From the NCBI RefSeq assembly GCF_003852715.1, contig NZ_RIAV01000019.1, positions 1 through 58,459 on the forward strand: a DNA stretch of 58,459 nucleotides, read 5' to 3'. Within the stretch, counting starts at the first letter, position 1; every line of letters starts with the position of its first letter. Source of the stretch: Ectobacillus antri (GTDB lineage Bacteria > Bacillota > Bacilli > Bacillales > Bacillaceae_G). The position numbers were made by a program, and so were the translations under genes. The notes below the pieces were generated by a model. That model had not been told where the DNA came from and searched no databases. It saw only the letters and a program-made list of their open reading frames with translations. Below, piece after piece: positions 18,399 through 28,910 of this stretch.

Positions 18399-18480
18399 TT
18401 TCGATTTGTTTGTTGCAAAAGAAGGTTGCGGGTAACACTGCAACCTTTATTATCGTAAAATATGTCAGGTTTGATATACA

Positions 18481-18509
18481 AGGATGGTGCCTTATCCTCT
18501 AAAAAGGCA
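18481..18509 (+). promoter_or_regulatory. Candidate H-type pseudoknot between rplK and rplA
   Basis: AGGAT (18481-18485) pairs perfectly with ATCCT (18494-18498). TGCCTT (18488-18493), which lies in the loop of that stem, pairs perfectly with AAGGCA (18504-18509). Loop lengths are 2, 0 and 5 bases, the geometry of a classic H-type pseudoknot. A further hairpin, AAGGTTGC/GCAACCTT, lies at 18422-18447. The function is unknown. Confidence 0.5.
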
Positions 18510-18514
18510 TATAC

Positions 18515-18540
18515 GTGGGAGGTTATTCCGCTAAAACCAC
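18515..18540 (+). promoter_or_regulatory. Candidate L1 operator upstream of rplA
   Basis: GTGGGAGG (18515-18522) repeats the 5-prime side of the candidate operator at 17920, and CCAC (18537-18540) closes the outer helix. The inner pairs are GG (18521-18522) with CC (18528-18529). It lies directly before the AAGGAGG ribosome binding site of rplA. Autoregulation of this operon by L1 is known in other bacteria; this site is an inference. Confidence 0.55.
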
Positions 18541-18559
18541 ATTCAAGGAGGAAATTGAA

Positions 18560-19252
18560 ATGGCGAAAAGAGGTAAAAAGTACCTAGAAGCTGCAAAGCT
18601 TGTAGACCGTGCTACTGCTTACTCTGTAACAGAAGCAATTGAGCTTGTTAAGAAAACAAACCCTGCTAAATTTGATGCGACTGTAGAAGTTGCATTTCGT
18701 TTAGGTGTAGACCCTAAGAAAGCTGACCAACAAATTCGTGGTGCTGTAGTACTTCCAAATGGTACTGGTAAAGTACAACGCGTGTTGGTATTTGCTAAAG
18801 GTGAAAAAGCGAAAGAAGCAGAAGCTGCTGGCGCTGACTACGTAGGAGATGCTGAATTCATCAATAAAATCCAACAAGGTTGGTTCGAGTTTGATGTGGT
18901 AGTTGCAACTCCAGATATGATGGGTGAAGTTGGTAAGCTTGGTCGCGTATTGGGACCTAAAGGCTTAATGCCAAACCCTAAAACTGGTACAGTTACATTT
19001 GATGTAACAAAAGCAGTTAACGAAATCAAAGCTGGTAAAGTAGAATACCGCGTTGATAAAGCTGGTAACATCCACGTTCCGGTAGGTAAAGTATCTTTCG
19101 AAAACGATAAGATTGTTGAAAACTTACAAACAGTATATGAAGCTATGCTTAAAGCTAAGCCATCTGCTGCTAAAGGAACTTACATGAAGAACGTAACAGT
19201 TTCTTCTACAATGGGACCTGGCGTAAAAGTAGACGTTTCTACTTTTGCATAA
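18560..19252 (+). CDS. rplA: 50S ribosomal protein L1
   Basis: The start is ATG 18560 (MAKRGKKY), giving 230 residues, behind AAGGAGGAAATTG; upstream in-frame codons from 18515 belong to the leader. Family blocks include the [20 protein letters not shown] region (about 50-70) and [11 protein letters not shown] (about 136). L1 forms the mobile L1 stalk of 23S rRNA at the E site. In many bacteria it represses its own mRNA, and two look-alike structured sites precede rplK and rplA here. Confidence 0.98.
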   Translation: MAKRGKKYLEAAKLVDRATAYSVTEAIELVKKTNPAKFDATVEVAFRLGVDPKKADQQIRGAVVLPNGTGKVQRVLVFAKGEKAKEAEAAGADYVGDAEFINKIQQGWFEFDVVVATPDMMGEVGKLGRVLGPKGLMPNPKTGTVTFDVTKAVNEIKAGKVEYRVDKAGNIHVPVGKVSFENDKIVENLQTVYEAMLKAKPSAAKGTYMKNVTVSSTMGPGVKVDVSTFA

Positions 19253-19262
19253 TAATTGGAAG

Positions 19263-19291
19263 TTGACTTCTTATTGAAGTTTGTATATAAT
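19263..19291 (+). promoter_or_regulatory. Strong SigA promoter of rplJ-rplL
   Basis: TTGACT (19263-19268) is 17 bases before a perfect TATAAT (19286-19291). It drives a leader of about 180 bases before rplJ that contains the L10 leader RNA. Confidence 0.88.
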
Positions 19292-19307
19292 CAATAACGT
19301 TGTTAAT

Positions 19308-19432
19308 TTAATTACCTGTACCGTAGACAGTAGGTGCCACTCGGCTTAATTTCCTACCGAGGTGTTTGAATAGAAACGGATTTTTTTCTGTGACTATAAA
19401 ACCTCCACGTCTGCTTAGCGTGGAGGTTTTTT
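19308..19432 (+). promoter_or_regulatory. L10 leader with attenuator
   Basis: The segment CCTGTACCGTAGACAGTAGG near 19313, followed by TGCCACTCGGCTTAAT and CCTACCGAGG, matches the conserved L10 leader fold that binds the L10-(L12)4 complex. It ends in a strong intrinsic terminator: AAAACCTCCACG (19398-19409) pairs with CGTGGAGGTTTT (19419-19430), followed by TT. In the known mechanism, excess L10-L12 binding favours termination and so limits rplJ-rplL expression. Confidence 0.9.
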
Positions 19433-19478
19433 ATGACGCACGGTATCGGTACAATCCAGTCTTACAGGAGGTGTAACG

Positions 19479-19979
19479 ATGAGCAAAGCAATCGAAGCAA
19501 AACAAGTAGTAGTAGCTGAAATCGCAGGCAAACTGAAAGAGAGCAAATCAACGATCGTTGTTGACTATCGCGGTCTGACTGTTGGTGAAGCAACTGAACT
19601 TCGTAAGCAATTACGTGAAGCTGGCATCGAGTTCAAGGTTTACAAAAACACATTAACTCGTCGTGCTGCAGAAGAAGCTGAAATGGCTGAACTGAACGAA
19701 TACCTTACAGGTCCTAACGCTATTGCATTCAGCAATGAAGATGTAGTAGCACCTGCTAAAGTATTGAACGATTTCGCTAAGAAGCATGAAGCTTTAGAAA
19801 TCAAAGCTGGTATCATTGAAGGTAAATTAGTATCCGTAGAAGAAGTTAAAGCAATCGCTGAACTTCCATCTCGCGAAGGCTTACTTTCTATGTTGCTTAG
19901 CGTTCTTCAAGCTCCAATTCGCAACCTTGCACTTGCTGCAAAAGCTGTGGCGGATCAAAAAGAAGAACAAGGCGCTTAA
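19479..19979 (+). CDS. rplJ: 50S ribosomal protein L10
   Basis: The 166-residue protein has the N-terminal rRNA-binding globular part ([20 protein letters not shown], about 18-37) and a C-terminal helix that carries L7/L12 dimers. It is the base of the ribosomal stalk that recruits translation GTPases. The ATG follows ACAGGAGGTG. Expression should be controlled by its own leader (19308-19432). It is 61 bases upstream of its partner rplL. Confidence 0.98.
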   Translation: MSKAIEAKQVVVAEIAGKLKESKSTIVVDYRGLTVGEATELRKQLREAGIEFKVYKNTLTRRAAEEAEMAELNEYLTGPNAIAFSNEDVVAPAKVLNDFAKKHEALEIKAGIIEGKLVSVEEVKAIAELPSREGLLSMLLSVLQAPIRNLALAAKAVADQKEEQGA

Positions 19980-20040
19980 TTTTCGCCTACAATCAATTTT
20001 CATTAAATTAAACTACGTGTAAATAAGGGAGGATCTTCAA

Positions 20041-20403
20041 ATGACTAAAGAACAAATCATTGAAGCGGTTAAAAATATGACTGTATTAGAACTTAACGAC
20101 CTAGTTAAGGCTATCGAAGAAGAATTCGGCGTAACTGCTGCTGCTCCAGTAGCTGTTATGGCTGGTGGCGCTGCTGAAGCTGCTGCTGAGAAAACTGAGT
20201 TCGACGTGGTACTTGCTAACGCAGGCGCTCAAAAAATCAAAGTTATCAAAGTTGTTCGTGAACTTACAGGTCTTGGCTTGAAAGAAGCTAAAGAACTAGT
20301 TGACAACACGCCTAAAGCTATTAAAGAAGGCGCTTCTAAAGAAGAAGCTGAAGAAATCAAAGCTAAACTTGAAGAAGTTGGAGCAGTTGTTGAAGTTAAG
20401 TAA
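20041..20403 (+). CDS. rplL: 50S ribosomal protein L7/L12
   Basis: The 120-residue acidic protein has an N-terminal dimerisation domain (residues 1-35), an alanine- and glycine-rich hinge (about 36-52) and a C-terminal domain that contacts EF-Tu and EF-G ([20 protein letters not shown]). It binds L10 in multiple copies to form the stalk. A GGGAGGATC SD precedes the ATG. A strong terminator follows, ending the L10-L12 unit. Start and length match the family. Confidence 0.98.
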   Translation: MTKEQIIEAVKNMTVLELNDLVKAIEEEFGVTAAAPVAVMAGGAAEAAAEKTEFDVVLANAGAQKIKVIKVVRELTGLGLKEAKELVDNTPKAIKEGASKEEAEEIKAKLEEVGAVVEVK

Positions 20404-20420
20404 TTTCACTGATGCTGCAT

Positions 20421-20452
20421 AAAAAAGCTCGCTCTTATGCGAGCTTTTTTTT
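20421..20452 (+). terminator. Terminator after rplL
   Basis: AAAAAAGCTCGC (20421-20432) pairs perfectly with GCGAGCTTTTTT (20439-20450), with further T residues to 20452. Confidence 0.94.
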
Positions 20453-20567
20453 ATCCTTATATATTATGAGGTTTTAAAGTTTATATTGTGTGCCGCGTAT
20501 AGGATCTGCAGTATCATGTCTATAACAAGGATATTGTGATTTCTGTACGATATAAGAGGTGAGAATA

Positions 20568-21164
20568 GTGGCGGAACATTATTTTTCGAATAGCCCAACT
20601 AGTAAGAGTGATAAAAGAAAATGGCAATTCTCATTGCGCGGACGCACTATGCAGTTTTATTCTGATCATGGTGTTTTTTCTAAGGGTGAAGTGGACTTTG
20701 GCTCACGTTTATTAATTGAGACGTTTGAATTGCCTGTCGTAGAAGGTGCGTTGCTTGATGTGGGTTGCGGTTATGGTCCAATCGGCTTATCGCTTGCTAA
20801 AGAATTTGATCGTCATGTTGATATGGTTGATGTAAACGAACGTGCTATGGAATTGGCTGCTGAAAACGCGCAGTTAAACGGGGTAAAGAATGTTCGTATA
20901 TTTTCTAGTAGTGTATATGAAAATGTACAAGGTTCTTATGCTGCTATTTTATCTAATCCTCCTATTAGAGCGGGGAAGCAGGTTGTTCACGAGATTTTAG
21001 AGAAAGCTTATAACCACTTAGTGGTGGGCGGGGAACTTTGGATTGTGATTCAAAAGAAGCAAGGAGCGCCTTCGGCTATAGCTAAGATGGAAGAAGTGTT
21101 CGGGTCTGCGGAGATTGTAGAAAAGAAAAAAGGATATTATATCATAAAATCAAAAAAACGTTGA
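20568..21164 (+). CDS. ybxB: YbxB, RsmC-like class I methyltransferase
   Basis: The start is taken as GTG 20568 (VAEHYFSN), giving 198 residues, because AAGAGGTGAG is 5-8 bases upstream; a GTG at 20559 lies inside that SD. The SAM-binding motif I is LLDVGCGYGPIGL (about 63-75) and the catalytic motif is SNPPIRAGK (about 126-134). The NPP tetrad is typical of N2-guanine rRNA methyltransferases of the RsmC group. A 16S rRNA target is inferred from the family. Location between rplL and rpoB is standard for Bacillus. Confidence 0.93.
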   Translation: MAEHYFSNSPTSKSDKRKWQFSLRGRTMQFYSDHGVFSKGEVDFGSRLLIETFELPVVEGALLDVGCGYGPIGLSLAKEFDRHVDMVDVNERAMELAAENAQLNGVKNVRIFSSSVYENVQGSYAAILSNPPIRAGKQVVHEILEKAYNHLVVGGELWIVIQKKQGAPSAIAKMEEVFGSAEIVEKKKGYYIIKSKKR

Positions 21165-21189
21165 CGGTTATTTTTGGTTGTGTTAACAT
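21161..21189 (+). promoter_or_regulatory. SigA-type promoter of rpoBC
   Basis: TTGACG (21161-21166) is 17 bases before TAACAT (21184-21189). The -35 overlaps the ybxB stop codon. It opens a 257-base leader that contains two terminator-like hairpins before rpoB. Confidence 0.65.
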
Positions 21190-21289
21190 TATACAATGCC
21201 AATGTGTGATTTTCTGGGTTTCTTTAGTATGTATATTTTTCGGAAACTTGGAAATGATAGTAAAATCGGTAAAAACGTGAAATAGAATG

Positions 21290-21324
21290 ATGGTTTTCTG
21301 ATGAGAAACCATTTTTCTTTTTTG
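21290..21324 (+). terminator. First attenuator/terminator in the rpoB leader
   Basis: ATGGTTTTCT (21290-21299) pairs with AGAAACCAT (21304-21312), with one bulged T, and is followed by TTTTCTTTTTT. It could end ybxB transcripts or attenuate rpoBC. Confidence 0.85.
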
Positions 21325-21392
21325 CAGGCTCAGAATGAAAATTGTATCAAGGCTACGCTTTAGAAGTGTTAGTCGTCTTTTGTTTGTTGTTT

Positions 21393-21416
21393 TGCACTTT
21401 TCAAAGTGCATTTTTA
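21393..21416 (+). terminator. Second attenuator/terminator in the rpoB leader
   Basis: TGCACTTT (21393-21400) pairs perfectly with AAAGTGCA (21403-21410) and is followed by TTTTT. It lies 16 bases before the rpoB SD. Polymerase must pass two terminators to reach rpoB. Confidence 0.82.
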
Positions 21417-21445
21417 TAATACTCATGATTTGAGGGGTGAAGCAG

Positions 21446-24400
21446 TTGACAGGTCAACTAGTTCAATACGGACGCCACCGCCAACGAAGAAGTTATGCCC
21501 GTATTAGTGAAGTATTGGAGTTACCAAATCTTATTGAAATTCAAACCTCTTCTTATCAGTGGTTCTTGGATGAAGGTTTGCGCGAAATGTTTCAAGACAT
21601 TTCTCCTATCGAGGACTTCACAGGTAATCTATCGCTTGAATTCATTGACTACAGCTTAGGCGAGCCTAAGTACTCTGTAGAAGAATGTAAGGAACGCGAC
21701 GTTACATACGCTGCGCCGTTGCGTGTGAAGGTACGCCTTATCAACAAAGAAACAGGCGAAGTGAAAGAGCAAGATGTATTTATGGGTGATTTCCCGTTAA
21801 TGACGGAGACTGGTACGTTCATGATCAATGGAGCAGAACGTGTTATTGTTTCTCAGCTTGTTCGTTCGCCGAGCGTATATTATAGTGGCAAAATTGATAA
21901 AAACGGAAAGCGCGGTTTCACAGCAACTGTAATTCCAAACCGTGGTGCTTGGTTAGAGTACGAAACAGATGCAAAGGATGTTGTGTATGTACGTATTGAC
22001 CGTACACGTAAGCTTCCTGTAACAGTTTTGCTTCGTGCATTAGGCTTTGGCTCTGATCAAGAGATTGTAGATCTTTTAGGGGAAAACGAGTACTTGCGTA
22101 ATACCCTTGAGAAAGACAATACAGATAGCACTGAGAAAGCGTTGCTTGAAATCTATGAGCGTCTTCGCCCAGGTGAACCGCCTACAGTAGAAAACGCAAA
22201 AAGTTTGCTAGTTTCCCGTTTCTTTGATCCGAAGCGCTATGATTTAGCGAATGTAGGACGCTATAAAATGAACAAAAAGCTTCATATTAAAAATAGATTG
22301 TTTAACCAGCGTGTAGCAGAAACATTGGTAGATCCGGAGACAGGAGAAATCCTTGTTTCAGAAGGTACTATCCTTGATCGCCGTACGCTAGATCGTATTC
22401 TCCCTTATTTAGAGAAGAACATTGGCTTTAAGGTTGCAAAACCTGTGGGCGGTGTGATTGATGAAGATGTAAATATGCAGTCTATTAAGATTTATGCACC
22501 TGAATCAGATGGTGAGCATGTAATCAATGTAATTGGTAATGCCAACATCGATCGCGGCGTAAAGCATATTACACCTGCTGATATTATTTCTTCTATCAGC
22601 TACTTCTTTAACCTTCTTTACAAAGTAGGAGATACAGATGATATTGATCATCTAGGTAACCGTCGTTTACGTTCTGTAGGTGAGTTGTTACAAAATCAAT
22701 TCAGAATCGGTCTTTCTCGTATGGAACGTGTTGTTCGTGAGAGAATGTCCATTCAAGATACGAATGCAATTACGCCACAAGCATTGATTAACATTCGTCC
22801 AGTTATTGCATCTATTAAAGAGTTCTTTGGTAGCTCTCAGTTATCTCAGTTCATGGATCAAACAAACCCATTGGCTGAGTTAACGCATAAACGTCGTCTA
22901 TCTGCCCTTGGACCGGGTGGTTTAACGCGTGAGCGCGCAGGCTTTGAAGTGCGTGACGTTCACTACTCCCACTATGGTCGTATGTGTCCGATTGAAACGC
23001 CAGAGGGTCCAAACATTGGTTTGATTAACTCTTTGTCTTCCTTTGCAAAAGTAAATGAGTTTGGTTTCATTGAAACACCGTATCGTCGTGTTGATCCTGA
23101 AACAGGTCGTGTTACAAACCGCGTAGATTATCTAACTGCAGATGAAGAAGATAACTATGTAGTAGCACAAGCAAACATGCGTTTATCTGATGAGGGAGAC
23201 TTCATTGATGAAGATATTATTGCTCGTTTCCGTGGTGAAAACATTGTAGTAAATCGCGATCGCGTCGATTATATGGATGTATCACCTAAGCAGGTTGTTT
23301 CTGCTGCGACGGCTTGTATTCCGTTCTTAGAGAACGATGACTCCAACCGCGCGCTAATGGGAGCGAACATGCAACGACAAGCGGTTCCTTTGTTAAATCC
23401 TGAGGCGCCAATTGTTGGAACAGGTATGGAATATGTATCTGCAAAAGACTCTGGTGCGGCAGTTATCTGTAAACATCCGGGCGTTGTAGAACGTGTAGAA
23501 GCTAAAGAAATTTGGGTACGTCGTTATATTGATGTAGACGGACAAAAAGTAAAAGGCGATTTAGATCGCTACAGAATGTTGAAATTTATCCGCTCTAACC
23601 AAGGAACATGCTATAACCAGCGTCCAATTGTAAGTGTTGGTGATGAAGTAGTAAAAGGGGAAATCCTTGCAGATGGACCATCTATGGAAAAAGGTGAGCT
23701 TGCGCTTGGTCGTAACGTGCTTGTTGGCTTCATGACATGGGATGGTTACAACTATGAGGATGCAATTATCATGAGTGAACGTCTTGTAAAAGATGATGTG
23801 TATACATCTGTTCACATCGAAGAGTATGAGTCAGAAGCTCGCGATACAAAGCTTGGACCTGAAGAAATTACGCGCGATATTCCAAATGTTGGGGAAGATG
23901 CACTTCGTAACCTAGATGAGCGCGGCATCATCCGCATTGGTGCGGAAGTAAAAGACGGAGACCTTCTTGTAGGTAAAGTAACGCCAAAAGGTGTAACAGA
24001 GCTTACGGCGGAAGAACGTCTATTGCATGCAATCTTTGGTGAAAAAGCGCGTGAAGTACGCGATACATCTCTTCGTGTTCCTCACGGCGGTGGCGGTATC
24101 ATCTTGGATGTAAAAGTGTTCAACCGTGAAGATGGCGATGAGCTTCCTCCAGGTGTAAACCAATTGGTACGCGTGTATATCGTACAAAAACGTAAAATTT
24201 CCGAAGGTGACAAAATGGCCGGACGTCACGGTAACAAGGGTGTTATTTCCCGTATCTTACCGGAAGAAGACATGCCTTTCCTTCCAGACGGTACGCCAAT
24301 TGACATCATGTTGAACCCACTGGGTGTACCTTCTCGTATGAACATCGGTCAGGTGTTAGAGCTTCACCTTGGTATGGCAGCACGCCACTTAGGTATTCAT

Positions 24401-24979
24401 GTAGCAACGCCTGTATTCGACGGTGCACGTGAAGAGGATGTGTGGGCAACAATTGAAGAAGCGGGCATGGCTCGTGATGCAAAAACAGTTCTATACGATG
24501 GACGCACAGGGGAACCTTTTGATAACCGTGTATCTGTCGGTGTTATGTATATGATTAAGCTTGCGCACATGGTTGACGATAAGCTACATGCTCGTTCTAC
24601 AGGACCTTACTCACTTGTAACGCAACAGCCGCTTGGTGGTAAAGCGCAATTCGGCGGACAGCGCTTTGGTGAGATGGAAGTATGGGCACTGGAAGCTTAC
24701 GGTGCAGCATACACATTGCAAGAAATCTTGACAGTAAAATCCGATGACGTTGTAGGACGTGTGAAAACGTACGAAGCGATTGTTAAAGGCGAAAATGTTC
24801 CAGAGCCAGGTGTACCAGAATCCTTTAAGGTATTAATTAAAGAGCTTCAGAGCTTGGGTATGGACGTAAAAATGATGTCAAGCAACGATGAAGAAATCGA
24901 GATGCGTGACATGGATGATGATGATGATCATCAATCTGCCGATAGACTAAACATCGAAGTTGAGACAACGAAAGAATAA
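21446..24979 (+). CDS. rpoB: DNA-directed RNA polymerase beta subunit
   Basis: The start is set at TTG 21446 ([15 protein letters not shown]), giving 1177 residues; GAGGGGTGAA precedes it, and the GTG at 21437 lies inside that SD. The rifampicin-binding region reads wild type ([20 protein letters not shown], then [10 protein letters not shown]), so no resistance change is seen. Later blocks include [20 protein letters not shown] and the C-terminal [20 protein letters not shown]. The subunit forms half of the catalytic cleft. The C-terminus ends in an acidic aspartate-rich stretch. rpoC follows after 38 bases. Confidence 0.98.
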   Translation: MTGQLVQYGRHRQRRSYARISEVLELPNLIEIQTSSYQWFLDEGLREMFQDISPIEDFTGNLSLEFIDYSLGEPKYSVEECKERDVTYAAPLRVKVRLINKETGEVKEQDVFMGDFPLMTETGTFMINGAERVIVSQLVRSPSVYYSGKIDKNGKRGFTATVIPNRGAWLEYETDAKDVVYVRIDRTRKLPVTVLLRALGFGSDQEIVDLLGENEYLRNTLEKDNTDSTEKALLEIYERLRPGEPPTVENAKSLLVSRFFDPKRYDLANVGRYKMNKKLHIKNRLFNQRVAETLVDPETGEILVSEGTILDRRTLDRILPYLEKNIGFKVAKPVGGVIDEDVNMQSIKIYAPESDGEHVINVIGNANIDRGVKHITPADIISSISYFFNLLYKVGDTDDIDHLGNRRLRSVGELLQNQFRIGLSRMERVVRERMSIQDTNAITPQALINIRPVIASIKEFFGSSQLSQFMDQTNPLAELTHKRRLSALGPGGLTRERAGFEVRDVHYSHYGRMCPIETPEGPNIGLINSLSSFAKVNEFGFIETPYRRVDPETGRVTNRVDYLTADEEDNYVVAQANMRLSDEGDFIDEDIIARFRGENIVVNRDRVDYMDVSPKQVVSAATACIPFLENDDSNRALMGANMQRQAVPLLNPEAPIVGTGMEYVSAKDSGAAVICKHPGVVERVEAKEIWVRRYIDVDGQKVKGDLDRYRMLKFIRSNQGTCYNQRPIVSVGDEVVKGEILADGPSMEKGELALGRNVLVGFMTWDGYNYEDAIIMSERLVKDDVYTSVHIEEYESEARDTKLGPEEITRDIPNVGEDALRNLDERGIIRIGAEVKDGDLLVGKVTPKGVTELTAEERLLHAIFGEKAREVRDTSLRVPHGGGGIILDVKVFNREDGDELPPGVNQLVRVYIVQKRKISEGDKMAGRHGNKGVISRILPEEDMPFLPDGTPIDIMLNPLGVPSRMNIGQVLELHLGMAARHLGIHVATPVFDGAREEDVWATIEEAGMARDAKTVLYDGRTGEPFDNRVSVGVMYMIKLAHMVDDKLHARSTGPYSLVTQQPLGGKAQFGGQRFGEMEVWALEAYGAAYTLQEILTVKSDDVVGRVKTYEAIVKGENVPEPGVPESFKVLIKELQSLGMDVKMMSSNDEEIEMRDMDDDDDHQSADRLNIEVETTKE

Positions 24980-25017
24980 TTGGGTATAACCTGTAGATTA
25001 AAAGGGAGGTAGGCCCC

Positions 25018-28000
25018 TTGATAGATGTAAACAACTTTGAATATATGAAGATTGGACTTGCTTCACCTGACAAGATCCGTTCTTGGTCACATGGTGAGGT
25101 TAAGAAACCTGAAACGATTAACTACCGTACATTAAAACCTGAAAAAGACGGTTTGTTCTGCGAGCGCATTTTCGGTCCTACAAAGGACTGGGAATGCCAT
25201 TGCGGAAAATACAAACGCGTGCGCTACAAAGGTGTTGTATGTGACCGCTGTGGTGTTGAAGTTACTCGTGCAAAAGTACGTCGCGAGCGTATGGGTCACA
25301 TTGAGCTAGCTGCTCCTGTGTCTCACATTTGGTATTTCAAGGGTATTCCAAGCCGTATGGGGCTTGTCCTTGATATGTCTCCGCGTGCACTTGAAGAAAT
25401 CATTTATTTTGCTTCTTATGTAGTAACGGAAAGTGGTGATACACCTCTTGATAAAAAACAACTTTTATCTGAAAAAGAGTATCGCGCGTACCGGGAGAGA
25501 TATGGAAATACATTCCAAGCATCTATGGGTGCAGAAGCAATTAAAAAGCTACTTCAAGACATCGACTTAGATAAAGAAGTAGATTATTTAAAAGAAGAGT
25601 TGAAAACAGCACAAGGACAACGTCGTACACGTGCAATCAAGCGTCTAGAAGTGCTAGAGGCATTCCGTGGCTCTGGTAATGAGCCATCTTGGATGGTGCT
25701 TGATGTACTGCCAGTTATCCCACCGGAGCTTCGCCCGATGGTTCAATTAGATGGCGGTCGTTTTGCAACTTCTGACTTGAACGATTTATATCGTCGTGTA
25801 ATTAATCGTAATAACCGCTTGAAGCGTCTTCTTGACCTTGGTGCACCAAGCATCATCGTACAAAATGAGAAGCGCATGCTTCAAGAAGCGGTAGATGCCT
25901 TAATTGATAACGGTCGTCGTGGTCGCCCAGTAACAGGACCTGGTAACCGTCCATTAAAATCTCTTTCTCACATGCTAAAAGGTAAGCAAGGGCGTTTCCG
26001 TCAAAACTTGCTTGGTAAGCGTGTTGACTACTCTGGTCGTTCTGTTATCGTCGTAGGACCTAACTTGAAAATGTACCAATGTGGTCTTCCAAAAGAGATG
26101 GCTCTTGAGTTGTTCAAGCCTTTTGTTATGAAAGAGCTTGTAGAAAAAGGTTTAGCACATAACATTAAGAGTGCGAAACGAAAAATTGAGCGTGTACAGC
26201 CTGAAGTTTGGGATGTATTAGAGTCTGTCATTAAAGAGCATCCGGTACTACTAAACCGTGCCCCAACGCTTCACCGTCTTGGTATTCAAGCGTTTGAACC
26301 AACTCTTGTAGAAGGTCGCGCAATCCGTCTGCATCCGCTTGTATGTACAGCATATAACGCTGACTTTGATGGAGACCAAATGGCGGTTCACGTACCGCTT
26401 TCATCTGAAGCGCAAGCAGAAGCTCGTTTGTTAATGCTTGCTGCGCAAAACATCCTGAACCCGAAAGATGGAAAGCCTGTTGTTACGCCATCTCAGGATA
26501 TGGTATTAGGTAACTACTACCTAACTCTAGAGCGCAAAGGCGCAGTCGGGGAAGGTATGGTATTCAAAGATACAAACGAGGCGTTGCTTGCTTATCACAA
26601 TGGGTATGTACATTTGCATACACGCGTTGCGGTTGCAGCAGGGTCGTTAAATAACGAAACGTTTACAGAAGAACAAAAAGGCATGTTATTATTAACAACA
26701 GTAGGTAAGTTGATTTTCAACGAAATCCTACCAACTTCTTTCCCTTATATCAATGAGCCTACAAAAGATAACTTAGAAAAAGAAACACCTGCTAAGTACT
26801 TTGTTCCAAAAGGCGCAGATATAAAAGCAATTATTGCTGAGCGTGAAGAAGTAGCGCCGTTTAAAAAGAAAATCCTTGGTAACATCATTGCGGAAGTATT
26901 CAAGCGTTTCAAAATTACCGAAACATCTCGTATGCTTGACCGTATGAAAAACCTAGGTTTCAGATACTCAACAAAAGCTGGTATTACAGTTGGTGTGGCA
27001 GATATCGTAGTATTGGGTGAAAAGGAAGAAATTCTTCGTGAAGCACAGGCGAAGGTAGACACAGTTACAAAGCAATTCCGCCGTGGTTTAATTACAGAGG
27101 AAGAGCGCTATGACCGTGTTATCACAATCTGGAGTAATGCGAAGGATGTTATTCAAGGTAAGTTGATGAAATCCTTGAATAAACGCAACCCAATCTTTAT
27201 GATGAGTGATTCCGGTGCCCGTGGTAACGCATCAAACTTTACGCAGCTTGCTGGTATGCGCGGATTGATGGCGAACCCGTCTGGACGTATTATTGAACTT
27301 CCGATTAAATCAAGTTTCCGTGAGGGTCTGACGGTACTAGAGTACTTTATTTCCACGCATGGTGCGCGTAAAGGTCTTGCTGATACAGCGCTTAAGACTG
27401 CCGATTCCGGTTACCTGACTCGTCGTCTTGTTGACGTTGCACAGGATGTAATTGTTCGTGAGGACGATTGCGGTACAGATAAAGGCTTGCTTGTACGTGC
27501 AATTAAAGAAGGTAATGAAGTCATCGAATCATTATATGATCGTCTAGTAGGTCGCTTTGCAAGAAAAACAATTAAGCATCCAGGTACAAATGAAGTACTG
27601 GTTGCTGAAAACGAATTAATTACAGAAGATCTTGCTACAGTTGTCGTAGAGGCTGGTGTAGAAGAAGTACACATCCGTTCTGCGTTCACATGTAATACGC
27701 GTCACGGTGTATGTAAGAAATGTTACGGTCGCAATCTTGCGACAGGTACCGATGTAGAAGTCGGCGAAGCAGTAGGTATTATTGCAGCGCAGTCTATCGG
27801 TGAGCCTGGAACACAGTTGACGATGCGTACATTCCATACAGGTGGTGTTGCGGGAGATGATATTACACAAGGTCTACCGCGTATTCAAGAGTTGTTTGAA
27901 GCACGTAATCCAAAAGGTCAAGCGGTTATCTCTGAGATTGATGGCGTTGTGTCTGCAATCAACGATGTAAAAGATCGTCAAGAAGTAGTTATCCAAGGTG

Positions 28001-28629
28001 ATGTAGAATCACGCCCTTATGTAATTCCATATGGTGCGCGCTTGAAGGTTGCTGAAGGTCAGCAAATTATGCGCGGTCAAGAACTAACAGAGGGCTCTAT
28101 TGATCCGAAGGAATTACTAAAAGTAAAAGACATTACAGCAGTACAAGAGTACCTATTGCGCGAAGTACAAAAAGTATATCGTATGCAAGGGGTAGAAATT
28201 GGTGACAAGCACGTTGAAGTAATGGTACGTCAAATGCTTCGCAAAGTTCGTGTTATGGATGCAGGTGACACAGATGTACTACCTGGTACATTATTAGATA
28301 TTCACCAATTTACAGATGCGAACGCGAAAGTATTGCTTGAAGGTAAGCAGCCGGCAACGGCACGTCCTGTCCTTCTTGGTATTACAAAAGCGTCTCTTGA
28401 AACGGATTCCTTCTTGTCTGCAGCTTCCTTCCAAGAAACAACACGCGTTCTTACGGATGCAGCAATTAAAGGTAAGCGCGATGAGCTTCTTGGCTTGAAA
28501 GAAAATGTTATCATTGGTAAGCTTGTTCCAGCTGGTACGGGTATGAGTCGTTATCGCAAAGTAGAGCTTACAAAAACTTCAGCTGAAGATGAAACACTTG
28601 AAAACACAGAGGTTTATGTAGAAAGCTAA
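25018..28629 (+). CDS. rpoC: DNA-directed RNA polymerase beta-prime subunit
   Basis: This 1203-residue protein starts at TTG 25018 behind AAAGGGAGG, as in Bacillus relatives. The N-terminal zinc ribbon is [13 protein letters not shown] with CDRCG (about 60-78). The catalytic magnesium motif NADFDGD is near residue 447. The second zinc site ([15 protein letters not shown]) is near 820-905, and trigger-loop sequences ([14 protein letters not shown]) follow. It pairs with RpoB in the active site. Unusually for Bacillus, the next coding gene is rpsL and not ybxF. Confidence 0.98.
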   Translation: MIDVNNFEYMKIGLASPDKIRSWSHGEVKKPETINYRTLKPEKDGLFCERIFGPTKDWECHCGKYKRVRYKGVVCDRCGVEVTRAKVRRERMGHIELAAPVSHIWYFKGIPSRMGLVLDMSPRALEEIIYFASYVVTESGDTPLDKKQLLSEKEYRAYRERYGNTFQASMGAEAIKKLLQDIDLDKEVDYLKEELKTAQGQRRTRAIKRLEVLEAFRGSGNEPSWMVLDVLPVIPPELRPMVQLDGGRFATSDLNDLYRRVINRNNRLKRLLDLGAPSIIVQNEKRMLQEAVDALIDNGRRGRPVTGPGNRPLKSLSHMLKGKQGRFRQNLLGKRVDYSGRSVIVVGPNLKMYQCGLPKEMALELFKPFVMKELVEKGLAHNIKSAKRKIERVQPEVWDVLESVIKEHPVLLNRAPTLHRLGIQAFEPTLVEGRAIRLHPLVCTAYNADFDGDQMAVHVPLSSEAQAEARLLMLAAQNILNPKDGKPVVTPSQDMVLGNYYLTLERKGAVGEGMVFKDTNEALLAYHNGYVHLHTRVAVAAGSLNNETFTEEQKGMLLLTTVGKLIFNEILPTSFPYINEPTKDNLEKETPAKYFVPKGADIKAIIAEREEVAPFKKKILGNIIAEVFKRFKITETSRMLDRMKNLGFRYSTKAGITVGVADIVVLGEKEEILREAQAKVDTVTKQFRRGLITEEERYDRVITIWSNAKDVIQGKLMKSLNKRNPIFMMSDSGARGNASNFTQLAGMRGLMANPSGRIIELPIKSSFREGLTVLEYFISTHGARKGLADTALKTADSGYLTRRLVDVAQDVIVREDDCGTDKGLLVRAIKEGNEVIESLYDRLVGRFARKTIKHPGTNEVLVAENELITEDLATVVVEAGVEEVHIRSAFTCNTRHGVCKKCYGRNLATGTDVEVGEAVGIIAAQSIGEPGTQLTMRTFHTGGVAGDDITQGLPRIQELFEARNPKGQAVISEIDGVVSAINDVKDRQEVVIQGDVESRPYVIPYGARLKVAEGQQIMRGQELTEGSIDPKELLKVKDITAVQEYLLREVQKVYRMQGVEIGDKHVEVMVRQMLRKVRVMDAGDTDVLPGTLLDIHQFTDANAKVLLEGKQPATARPVLLGITKASLETDSFLSAASFQETTRVLTDAAIKGKRDELLGLKENVIIGKLVPAGTGMSRYRKVELTKTSAEDETLENTEVYVES

Positions 28630-28671
28630 AATTTTCTAGTATAAATAATATGTAAAAGTGTACATCAGCAG

Positions 28672-28701
28672 TTGACATTGCTTATGTCAAAATGTTAATA
28701 T
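28672..28701 (+). promoter_or_regulatory. SigA-type promoter of the str operon
   Basis: A perfect TTGACA (28672-28677) is followed by TAATAT (28696-28701) with an 18-base spacer; TTAATA one base earlier gives 17. Transcription would begin about 200 bases before rpsL. Confidence 0.75.
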
Positions 28702-28709
28702 AAGCAAGG

Positions 28710-28910
28710 TTGCTCATGAGGGGCTTCGGATGATTGCGAACAGCACATTGCGATCTCTTCTGAAAATGAGCAAAAGCTTTAATATAACCAGTTAAAACTG
28801 TTTTTGTGAGGTGGGAGCGCATGGTTCCCTCCTTGCAAAAACTTTGTTTTCAACTAATAATGAACCACCTGGATATGTGGTCATACAAAGATGTGAAGGG
28901 AGGACAAACC
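28710..28910 (+). promoter_or_regulatory. Structured str-operon leader, no ybxF
   Basis: TTGCTCAT (28710-28717) pairs perfectly with ATGAGCAA (28766-28773), enclosing 48 bases. CAGTT/AACTG (28789-28800) is followed by TTTTT. AGGTGGGA (28809-28816) faces TCCCTCCT (28826-28833), and AGGTGG (28809-28814) can also pair perfectly with CCACCT (28865-28870). CCAC at 28865 can pair instead with GTGG at 28877. The region is therefore rich in alternative pairings. It occupies the place where Bacillus genomes normally carry ybxF, an L7Ae-like gene; no such coding sequence is found. Confidence 0.55.

Noticed and set aside
18481-18509. preQ1 riboswitch as the identity of the pseudoknot
   Set aside because: The preQ1 class I pseudoknot needs a specific A-rich tail and loop bases that are absent, and the downstream gene is rplA, not a queuosine gene.
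21437-21445. Earlier GTG start for rpoB
   Set aside because: The GTG is part of the SD GAGGGGTGAA. The TTG at 21446 fits the family start and spacing.
28789-28805. Terminator in the str leader (CAGTT/AACTG then TTTTT)
   Set aside because: A 5-bp stem with a 2-base loop is too weak to call a terminator on its own. It is kept only as part of the leader description.
28806-28910. N-terminal extension of S12 by 35 residues
   Set aside because: The frame is open, but S12 proteins begin MPTINQL and a strong SD lies before 28911. The upstream part is better read as structured leader.
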